Assembly (NCBI GenBank): GCA_038924905.1
Contig: JBCKUK010000037.1
Span: 1 to 13,164 of the forward strand
From: JBCKUK01 sp038924905
GTDB taxonomy: Bacteria > Pseudomonadota > Gammaproteobacteria > Burkholderiales > Methylophilaceae
Length of the DNA: 13,164 nucleotides
Direction of reading: 5' to 3'
Position 1 is the first letter of the stretch; every line of letters starts with the position of its first letter. Position numbers and translations under genes: made by a program. This document shows, one piece after another, positions 7,287-13,164 of the stretch. Under the pieces are notes generated by a model. That model was not told where the DNA came from and made no database searches. It worked only from the letters and a program-made list of their open reading frames with translations.

Positions 7287-7310
7287 AACACCCCACCGAA
7301 GTGGGGTGTT
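7287..7310 (-). terminator. Rho-independent terminator after xoxF, UUCG-capped
   Basis: Minus strand: a perfect 10-bp stem, AACACCCCAC pairing with GTGGGGTGTT, encloses the loop TTCG closed by a C-G pair, and is followed by TTTTAT. UUCG tetraloops closed by C-G are exceptionally stable. It should end most xoxF transcripts and set the ratio of xoxF to xoxJ. Confidence 0.92.
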
Positions 7311-7323
7311 CATGTGACACACT

Positions 7324-7360
7324 AACTAACGGTTAGTTCTGTACTAAAGTCTTTCGACTT
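7324..7360 (-). promoter_or_regulatory. Two additional small hairpins in the xoxF 3' untranslated region
   Basis: Between the xoxF stop codon and its terminator, the minus strand reads AAGTC-GAAA-GACTT (7347-7360, a 5-bp stem with a GNRA tetraloop) and then a near-perfect palindrome AACTAAC-C-GTTAGTT (7324-7338). Both could fold in the mRNA tail. The palindrome could alternatively be a protein-binding site. Confidence 0.5.
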
Positions 7361-7362
7361 GA

Positions 7363-9240
7363 TTACAGGCTAAGCACGGTCAGTGCACCGCCGCCAGGAG
7401 CAGCGTTGTACTTAACCAGTTCTGCATAACCACCAGCAGCGCCAAGAGCGTCTGTTGGATTAGTTAAGCCAAGGTTCATCGCTACGCCAGCCCAACCGCC
7501 GATACCGGACAGTACGCCAACGTGTTGTTTACCCTTGTGACCATAGGTGAATGCGTTACCGATAACACCAGAACCCACTTGGAACTTGTAGAGTTCTTTA
7601 CCGGAGTTAGCGTCAACAGCCTTGAACCAACGATCAAGAGTACCGTAGAACACCAGGTTTGAAGCAGTAGTTAATGCGCCGCCCCAAGCTGAGAACTTCT
7701 CTTTGTTGTACCACTTGGCTTTGTTGGTCATAGGATCATAAGCAGCAAAACCGCCCAATACGCCGTCAGGACCTGGGAACATAGTCAAAGTAGCACCAAC
7801 CCATGGTTGACCAGCAACATATTTAGACTCAACTGGCTCGTAGGTCATACAAACGTGGTTGAGTGGTGAATACATTAAACCAGTTTTTGGTGAGTATGCA
7901 GCTGGTTGTTGGTCTTTGGTACCCAATGCAGCTGGGCAAACACCCAGGGCATTGTGGTCTACGTGAGTAGAAGCAGAAGCTAGCTTATTAGGCACGCCGG
8001 ACTTCATGTCAACATCAGTTGCCCAGTTAACAAATGGATGAACCTTTTGTGCGGCAACCAAAGTACCGTTACCAGCTTGCCATGTATAGGCAAAGCCGTT
8101 ACGGTCATGATGCCAGGCATAGGTCTTGCCACCCTTGTCAAACAGGATAACTTCGTTGACGCCGTCATAATCCCACTCGTCATGTGGCGTCATTTGCATG
8201 CCCCATTTGGCCATACCAGTGTCCATATCACGTGCGAACACGGTCATGGACCACTTGTTGTCGCCAGGACGTACATCTGGGTTCCAGACTGAAGGGTTAC
8301 CAGTACCGTAGTAAACTAAATTGGTACGAGCATCATACGGCCACCAACCCCAGGTAGAGCCACCACCGTGTTGCCAACCATCTTTAACTGCTTGGCCTTT
8401 GAGCCAGGTACGTGTACCCAGTTCTTTTTCGCCAATCTTCAGTTTGTCAGTAGGGATCTTCTTGAAAGAACCGCCTTTTATATTGCCACCAGCGACATCT
8501 TCATAGACTGAAAGCGCGCTGTATGCAGGATTGTCTTTATTGAAGCCGTCACCAATCAACATTTCAGCATCAGGACCTGTGCTGTATGCTTTCCAAGCCA
8601 AAGAACCATCGCTGATCTTGTATGCAACGATAAAGCAACGAACGCCGAATTCAGCACCTGAACAACCGGTCAGAATTTTATCCTTGATTACATGAGGAGC
8701 ATTGGTGTTAGTAGCGCCAACTTTTGGATCATTCACCAAAACTGACCATACTTTAGCACCAGTCTTAGCATCTAGAGCAACCAGAAGGCCATCGTTTTGT
8801 TGCAAGAAAATCTTGCCATCACCAAAACCAAGACCACGGTTTACGTTATCGCAGCAAAGCACTGCTTGAACGCTAGGGTCTTGCTTAGGAAAGTAGGACC
8901 AAACGATTTTTTGATTGTCGTTCAAATCTAATGCATATACGTTATTTGGAAACGCAGTATGCACGTACATCATGTTACCAATTACCAGTGGTGAACCTTC
9001 GTGACCGCGATTTACACCGGTAGCGAATGTCCAGGCAGCTTTCAGATTCTTAACGTTGCCTTTGGTAATTTGGGCCAGTTGGCTGTAACCTTGATTATTG
9101 TGCTGACCACGTGGGTGCGCCCAATTATTCTTGTCAGCCATTGCAGCTTCTTGATCAGCGGCTGCTGATGCAACCATTGGCATTGCCAATGATGCGCCAA
9201 CTACCAGACCTAGAGCCAGTTTGATTTTGCTCATCTTCAT
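7363..9240 (-). CDS. xoxF: XoxF, lanthanide-dependent PQQ methanol dehydrogenase
   Basis: A 625-residue periplasmic quinoprotein that oxidises methanol with PQQ and a lanthanide ion. Residues 1 to about 27 form the signal peptide (ending ASA/AAA). Adjacent cysteines C129-C130 form the ring disulphide of the family. Metal and active-site residues by motif: E197 (GAEFG), N315 (GTGNPSVWNP), catalytic D357 and D359 in HDEWDYDGVNE. The Asp two positions after the catalytic Asp marks XoxF; calcium-type MxaF has Ala there. Several Trp-rich propeller repeats follow. The protein is longer than usual, with about 30 extra residues near 243-273. GGAG lies seven bases before the ATG at 9240. It heads the minus-strand xoxF-xoxJ-xoxG cluster. 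The length and host type suggest the XoxF4 clade of Methylophilaceae, an inference needing a tree. Confidence 0.97.
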   Translation of the reverse strand: MKMSKIKLALGLVVGASLAMPMVASAAADQEAAMADKNNWAHPRGQHNNQGYSQLAQITKGNVKNLKAAWTFATGVNRGHEGSPLVIGNMMYVHTAFPNNVYALDLNDNQKIVWSYFPKQDPSVQAVLCCDNVNRGLGFGDGKIFLQQNDGLLVALDAKTGAKVWSVLVNDPKVGATNTNAPHVIKDKILTGCSGAEFGVRCFIVAYKISDGSLAWKAYSTGPDAEMLIGDGFNKDNPAYSALSVYEDVAGGNIKGGSFKKIPTDKLKIGEKELGTRTWLKGQAVKDGWQHGGGSTWGWWPYDARTNLVYYGTGNPSVWNPDVRPGDNKWSMTVFARDMDTGMAKWGMQMTPHDEWDYDGVNEVILFDKGGKTYAWHHDRNGFAYTWQAGNGTLVAAQKVHPFVNWATDVDMKSGVPNKLASASTHVDHNALGVCPAALGTKDQQPAAYSPKTGLMYSPLNHVCMTYEPVESKYVAGQPWVGATLTMFPGPDGVLGGFAAYDPMTNKAKWYNKEKFSAWGGALTTASNLVFYGTLDRWFKAVDANSGKELYKFQVGSGVIGNAFTYGHKGKQHVGVLSGIGGWAGVAMNLGLTNPTDALGAAGGYAELVKYNAAPGGGALTVLSL

Positions 9241-9306
9241 TTTAAATCTCCATAGTTATTATTACTAAGGGTTTACCAAAGTAAGGCTACAAATATAAAT
9301 TTTGAG

Positions 9307-9332
9307 TGCTTTCAAATTCGATTGCTTTCAAA
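9307..9332. repeat. Direct repeat TGCTTTCAAA x2, 16-bp period, upstream of xoxF
   Basis: Two exact copies at 9307-9316 and 9323-9332, 66-92 bases upstream of the xoxF start. On the xoxF strand each reads TTTGAAAGCA followed by A/C and TC. The location suits binding sites for an activator, but this is inference. Confidence 0.55.
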
Positions 9333-9422
9333 ACATGAAGCCTATTTTCATAGCATTACTCTCGCTGCATTTTCATGCGCGCTTGAGGATATTAGAACAG
9401 TCGCAAACGATTTGCAATACTC

Positions 9423-9444
9423 TATTTACAATTTATTTACAATT
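9423..9444. repeat. Tandem 11-bp repeat TATTTACAATT x2
   Basis: Two exact head-to-tail copies followed by a partial third (TAT). The 11-bp period is close to one helical turn, which would place both copies on the same DNA face. It lies about 180-205 bases upstream of the xoxF start and 50-70 bases upstream of the pip promoter. Confidence 0.7.
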
Positions 9445-9492
9445 TATGCAAAACAATTGCGTAACATGTCCGCGATAGCCTGAGTTAGAGTG

Positions 9493-9521
9493 TTATCATA
9501 CTGTAAAATATTTATTATAAT
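9493..9521 (+). promoter_or_regulatory. Sigma-70-like promoter of pip
   Basis: TTATCA (9493-9498) is separated by 17 bases from a perfect TATAAT (9516-9521). The pip start codon at 9547 lies 25 bases further, leaving room for only a short untranslated leader with a weak ribosome binding site. Confidence 0.55.
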
Positions 9522-9546
9522 CAATGTGAAAGCTTAATTATTACCG

Positions 9547-10500
9547 ATGCCTGACCGCACTTACAATTTGTATCCAGAAATCGAACCTTTCCAGTCTGAA
9601 TGGCTAGAAACTTCCAATATTCACCATATTTACTATGAACAATGTGGCAATCCTGCCGGACAGCCGGTGATTTTTCTACATGGCGGCCCTGGTAGCGGTT
9701 GCAACACCAGTCAACGGCGATTCTTTGATCCCGCGCACTATCACATCATATTATTTGACCAGCGCGGCTGTGGACGCAGTAAGCCGCTTGGCTGCATAGA
9801 AGACAACACTACCGAGCATCTGGTAGCGGATATTGAAAGCCTGCGTGACCATCTTGGCATTAAAAGCTGGCTGGTATTTGGCGGGTCTTGGGGCAGCACG
9901 CTGGGGTTAGCCTATGCACTCGCACACCCGAACAGGGTAGCTGGTCTGATTTTACGTGGGATATTTTTGTGCAGTAGAGCCGAACTTGATTGGTTCTTGC
10001 ATGACGTTAAGCATTTTTGCCCTGAGGCTTGGGAAAAGTTACTCGCTTTTCTCGATCCCACTGAGCGTAGCGACCACTTAAAGGCCTATACACAGCGCAT
10101 TTTCTCGGATGACGCCACCATCAATCTACCTGCTGCTGCCAGCTGGAATGCCTATGAGAGCAGCATGTTATCCTTGCGCCCAAACGCCAGTAGCGGCGCG
10201 ACAGTAGCGGATGATGTTCAGGTAGCAAGAGCGCGCGTACATCTCCACTATATATTGCACGAGTGTTTTGTTGGGCAACGCGATATATTGAAAGAGGTTG
10301 CCACGCTTGCGCATATTCCCGCCACGATTATTCAAGGCCGCTATGATATGGTATGCCCGCCTCTAACCGCCTGGCAGCTTTCGCAGGCCATGCCTCATGC
10401 AGAACTTCACATGATTGCCGATGCCGGGCATTCTGCGATGGAAACAGGCATCACTTCAGCGCTGGTTGCGGCCACCGAGCAATTTAAGAAGCTAATTTAG
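9547..10500 (+). CDS. pip: Proline iminopeptidase
   Basis: A 317-residue alpha/beta hydrolase that removes an N-terminal proline from peptides (peptidase family S33). The start MPDRTYNLYPEIEPF is typical. The oxyanion region is HGGPGSG at 45-51, DQRGCGRS at 71-78 follows, and the nucleophile is S114 in GGSWGS. The other triad members are D267 in GRYDMVCPP and H295 in DAGHSAME. Length matches the family (310-320). No signal peptide is seen, so it is cytoplasmic. It is divergent from xoxF and precedes the YihY-type gene by 17 bases, probably in one transcript. It has no evident connection with methanol oxidation. Confidence 0.96.
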   Translation: MPDRTYNLYPEIEPFQSEWLETSNIHHIYYEQCGNPAGQPVIFLHGGPGSGCNTSQRRFFDPAHYHIILFDQRGCGRSKPLGCIEDNTTEHLVADIESLRDHLGIKSWLVFGGSWGSTLGLAYALAHPNRVAGLILRGIFLCSRAELDWFLHDVKHFCPEAWEKLLAFLDPTERSDHLKAYTQRIFSDDATINLPAAASWNAYESSMLSLRPNASSGATVADDVQVARARVHLHYILHECFVGQRDILKEVATLAHIPATIIQGRYDMVCPPLTAWQLSQAMPHAELHMIADAGHSAMETGITSALVAATEQFKKLI

Positions 10501-10517
10501 CAATTTTAAAGCTCAAT

Positions 10518-11783
10518 ATGTTAAAAAACTTTAGCAATCGCTTAGCAATCGCAAAATTGCGTGAGACTATGGCTCAGCACCGCTACAACACGCCCTTGTT
10601 TGTATTGCGTGAGACGATAAACGCTTTTCAGCTACACAACGGCCTTGGCTTGTCGGCTTCGCTGTCTTTTTATGCCTTGTTTGCGCTCATCCCCATGGCC
10701 TTACTCATGTTTTTTACGCTAAGCCATCTGATTATTTCGTCTGACTACGCTATCGTTAAGCTGGCCATACTAACCAGTAATCTGGTGCCCAAATTCAGTA
10801 GCAGCATTATGGTCGAGGTATATAACGTCTCTCAACACAAGGCAGTCTGGGGAGTATTTGGTATGCTTGCCTTGCTCTGGGTAGTTACCCCGCTTGCGGG
10901 CGCGCTCCGTTCCGCCTTCTACACCATTGCATCCATGGTAGAAAGGCCTTCTTATATAAAACGGAAAATTGAAGATGTATTAGCGGTACTGGGGATACTG
11001 CTGGTGTTCCTGCTTTTCACCTTTAGTGGACTGATGCTGGAAAAGATCATCAACTTTATTGAGCCTGCAGCCTCTCATTCCAGCCTGATTGAATCTATCG
11101 GCTCACTGTTATTTACCACGCTGCTCATCTCCGCTTTTTATCACGTGTTTTTCCCCGGCCGTGTCGCTTTTCGCCACGTGCTCATTGGCTCAATTGTCAC
11201 CGCCCTGATGTGGCTGGCCATGCGCCCGGCATTCGGCTTATTCCTGTCGCTTGACCAGTCTTATGGAGCCATGTTTGGGGGCATGAAAAATATGTTCATC
11301 TCCATTGGTTGGCTCTATTACACATTTGCCGTATTTTTGATTGGCACCGAGCTCATCGGCACCTTGCACAAAAAAGATGTGCTGTTACTGCGTAGTCTGT
11401 TCGGCGGTATGCCAGAAGATAATACTCATTATTTACGTGAATTAATGGCACGCTTTGGCCAGGAGTATAAACAAAATGACTATGTGATTCGTCAAGGTGA
11501 TGTCGGTCACGACATCTACTACGTGGTATCAGGTAACATCAAGCTCATCAGCAATGGTCATGTAATACGCGAACTTGGAGCGGGCGACTACTTTGGTGAA
11601 ATGTCTATGCTCACCGATACGCCAAGAATCGCTGATGCGCTTGTGGAATCAGAGCTTGCCAGAGTGGTTGTCATCAGTGCAGAAAATATTGAAACACTAT
11701 TGCTTGGTGAACCAAAGGTGGCGATGAGCTTTCTAAAGGGCATGGCTACGCGACTGCAAGACAGTCATCAGCAAGCCGCTTGA
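10518..11783 (+). CDS. YihY/BrkB-family membrane protein fused to a cyclic-nucleotide-binding domain
   Basis: A 421-residue protein. Residues about 30-285 form a YihY/BrkB (UPF0761, formerly called ribonuclease BN) membrane domain with about six hydrophobic segments (roughly 48-72, 109-131, 155-178, 195-213, 220-238, 262-282), including the conserved GLSASLSFYALFALIP and WLYYTFAVFLIGTEL. Residues 313-418 form a cytoplasmic CAP/PKA-like cyclic-nucleotide-binding domain: VIRQGDVGHDIYYVVSG, then the phosphate-binding cassette YFGEMSMLTDTPRIADA, in which G360, E361 and R370 are kept. The binding residues are therefore intact, and ligand control of the membrane domain is plausible. The function of the YihY domain is not well established. 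The start at 10518 has a weak ribosome binding site; Met18 (10569) is an alternative. No DNA-binding helix-turn-helix follows the sensor domain. Confidence 0.88.
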   Translation: MLKNFSNRLAIAKLRETMAQHRYNTPLFVLRETINAFQLHNGLGLSASLSFYALFALIPMALLMFFTLSHLIISSDYAIVKLAILTSNLVPKFSSSIMVEVYNVSQHKAVWGVFGMLALLWVVTPLAGALRSAFYTIASMVERPSYIKRKIEDVLAVLGILLVFLLFTFSGLMLEKIINFIEPAASHSSLIESIGSLLFTTLLISAFYHVFFPGRVAFRHVLIGSIVTALMWLAMRPAFGLFLSLDQSYGAMFGGMKNMFISIGWLYYTFAVFLIGTELIGTLHKKDVLLLRSLFGGMPEDNTHYLRELMARFGQEYKQNDYVIRQGDVGHDIYYVVSGNIKLISNGHVIRELGAGDYFGEMSMLTDTPRIADALVESELARVVVISAENIETLLLGEPKVAMSFLKGMATRLQDSHQQAA

Positions 11784-11790
11784 TTAGGGC

Positions 11791-12781
11791 TTGCTGGCAG
11801 CATCGGCTATAGACAGCCGCGATAACCTGCTTTCATCTACTGACAAGTTGGGCAGTTTCGCCGGCATTCCCATCGTCACCCAAACCGTAAATGCAGTGAA
11901 CAAAACCGGCCTCATGCGCTCGGCTATGGAATCAGTGCTGGGGGTGGATAAAAATGCATGGATTCCCGAGTACGCAACCAGGACTTTCCCGCAAATCGCT
12001 AGGCAATCTGATGCCTGGCCGGTAAAAGCAGGTGAGCGCACCCCAGGCAAAGTGGCTGTTTACGCCACTTTGCTACATCAACTACAACGAGCCTGGCATT
12101 GGTCAGGATTTATTAAAAGTGCTGGCGCACAATGAAATCCCTTATACCCTGGTCGAAAAAGAAGCCTGCTGCGGTATGCCCAAGCTGGAGCTTGGCGATC
12201 TGGATGCGGTGGCCAAGAACAAGGACATCAACATTCCAAAGCTGGCCAAACTGGCACGTGAAGGCTATGCCATCGTCACCCCCATTCCTTCCTGCACCCT
12301 CATGTTCAAGCAAGAACTGCCGCTGATGTTCCCCAATGAGGAAGACGTGCAATTGGTCAAAGAGGCCATGTGGGATCCGTTTGAGTATCTAATCGCCCGC
12401 AGTAGAGACGGCCTGCTGAAAAAAGACTTCAAACAAGAGCTCGGCAAAGTCAGCTATCACGTGCCTTGCCACTCACGCGTACAGAACGTCGGCAAAAAGA
12501 CTGCGGCAACCCTGCAAATGATTCCTGGTACTGAAGTGCATGTAGTAGAGCGCTGCTCGGGGCACTCCGGCACTTGGGGCGTTAAAAAAGAGTTTCACCA
12601 AATGGCGATGAAAATCGGCAAGCCGGTATTCAAGAATATGGCAACCAACGAGCCGGACTACATCAGCTCTGATTGCCAGCTTGCCGGGCATCATATCGAA
12701 CAAGGCATGGTCGAAGCCGGTTTAAAGAAGGCAGAAATGATGCATCCAATGTCTTTATTGGCCAAGGCCTACGGCCTGTAA
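11791..12781 (+). pseudogene. GlpC-like (heterodisulfide-reductase-related) Fe-S protein, 5'-truncated and frameshifted
   Basis: A remnant of the (Fe-S)-binding oxidoreductase family with two CCG cysteine domains. Frame 1 runs from about 11791 (SRDNLLSSTDKLGSFAGIP) to ACT at 12067-12069; the match continues in frame 2 from TGC at 12071 (CYINYNEPGIG) to TAA at 12779-12781. One extra T in the TTT at 12069-12071 explains the shift. The rest keeps EACCGMPK, VPCHSRVQ and ERCSGHSGTWG. Betaproteobacterial relatives are about 440 residues long and start with two cysteine-rich [4Fe-4S] motifs; this part, roughly 150 residues, is absent, and the homology begins about 20-30 bases after the YihY-type stop. 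A deletion that removed the 5' end is the simplest reading. The 3' part remains well conserved, so inactivation is recent, or a shorter product starting downstream of the shift persists. Confidence 0.82.
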
Positions 12782-12806
12782 TTATTTGTGGAGTTAAAGT
12801 AGAAAG

Positions 12807-13164
12807 ATGGCAAAAATCACTCGTAATAGTTTATTGAATCTGGAGGCCTACCATAAAGCCAGGCCGGAGATGCGCAAGCAGATTATCGCGCTGCGCAGAC
12901 TGCGCACGGTTGCGCTGGGCGAACACCTCAATCTGATATTTGAAAACGAAGCATTGATGCGCTATCAAGTGCAGGAAATGTTGCGCGTGGGAAAGCTGTT
13001 TGAAGACGAACCCATTCAGGATGAAATAGACACCTACAATCCGCTTATCCCCGATGGCTCCAACTTCAAGGCCACCATGATGCTGGAATATTCAAACGAA
13101 GCCGATAGAAGAGTCGCTTTGGGCAAGCTGGTGGGCATTGAACACCGCGTATTCATCGAGATTG
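12807..13164 (+). CDS. DUF3501 family protein, 3' end beyond the window
   Basis: The first 119 residues of an open frame that continues past the window edge. It starts MAKITRNSLLNLEAYHKARP and contains GEHLNLIFENEALMRYQVQE and LIPDGSNFKATMMLEY, which fit DUF3501. No biochemical role is established for this family; its genes commonly follow the GlpC-like Fe-S protein gene, and often a rubrerythrin gene, so an accessory role in that redox or oxidative-stress system has been assumed. Here it follows the broken Fe-S gene by 25 bases. GGAG lies 13 bases before the ATG, rather far, with AGAAAG closer. The frame is intact, with no signal peptide or membrane segment seen. Confidence 0.85.
   Translation, partial: MAKITRNSLLNLEAYHKARPEMRKQIIALRRLRTVALGEHLNLIFENEALMRYQVQEMLRVGKLFEDEPIQDEIDTYNPLIPDGSNFKATMMLEYSNEADRRVALGKLVGIEHRVFIEI

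Larger units (their letters stand above)
9241..9546. promoter_or_regulatory. Divergent xoxF/pip intergenic region
   Basis: This AT-rich 306-base gap must hold the xoxF promoter (minus strand) and the pip promoter (plus strand). It contains a direct repeat TGCTTTCAAA at 9307-9316 and 9323-9332, a tandem 11-bp repeat at 9423-9444 and a small inverted repeat GCAAA-CGA-TTTGC at 9403-9415. No good sigma-70 promoter for xoxF could be recognised on the minus strand, so an activator-dependent promoter is possible. No coding sequence is seen. Confidence 0.6.

Noticed and set aside
11784..12050. 88-codon minus-strand open frame over the broken Fe-S gene
   Set aside because: The plus strand shows clear protein homology through the same region; the antisense frame has no recognisable features.

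Overview
The window looks like chromosomal DNA of a methylotrophic betaproteobacterium, most likely a member of Methylophilaceae (Methylotenera/Methylophilus relatives). This is inferred from a lanthanide-type methanol dehydrogenase cluster together with a bcp-phoH gene pair and a GlpC-like/DUF3501 gene pair. No rRNA, tRNA, CRISPR array or insertion sequence was seen.

Plus-strand left part (1-3520): the 3' end of a sensor histidine kinase whose reading frame is broken is followed by a peroxiredoxin of the BCP/PrxQ type, a PIN-PhoH ATPase and an LplT-like lysophospholipid transporter. The last three are closely spaced and probably form one operon.

Minus-strand centre (3536-9240, transcribed right to left): xoxF (PQQ- and lanthanide-dependent methanol dehydrogenase), then xoxJ (periplasmic binding protein), then two xoxG-like c-type cytochromes, then a type II NADH dehydrogenase. 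XoxF oxidises methanol in the periplasm and passes electrons to a XoxG cytochrome; XoxJ is thought to assist the enzyme. The two cytochromes carry different N-termini, one with a secretory signal and one with a lipobox, but share a 284-bp block with no differences, which points to recent gene conversion or duplication. Strong tetraloop-capped terminators follow xoxF and the first cytochrome, so the cluster is probably expressed in steps rather than as one uniform transcript.

Plus-strand right part (9547-13164): a 306-bp divergent intergenic region with short direct repeats separates xoxF from a proline iminopeptidase gene. Next comes a YihY/BrkB-type membrane protein fused to a cyclic-nucleotide-binding domain. 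Directly after it lies the remnant of a GlpC-like iron-sulfur protein that lacks its N-terminal part and has a one-base frameshift. A DUF3501 gene, cut by the window edge, ends the window.

Two genes are therefore broken (1-341 and 11791-12781). Both breaks look like single-base shifts, so sequencing error has to be excluded before calling both of them true pseudogenes. The missing 5' half of the second gene cannot be explained that way.
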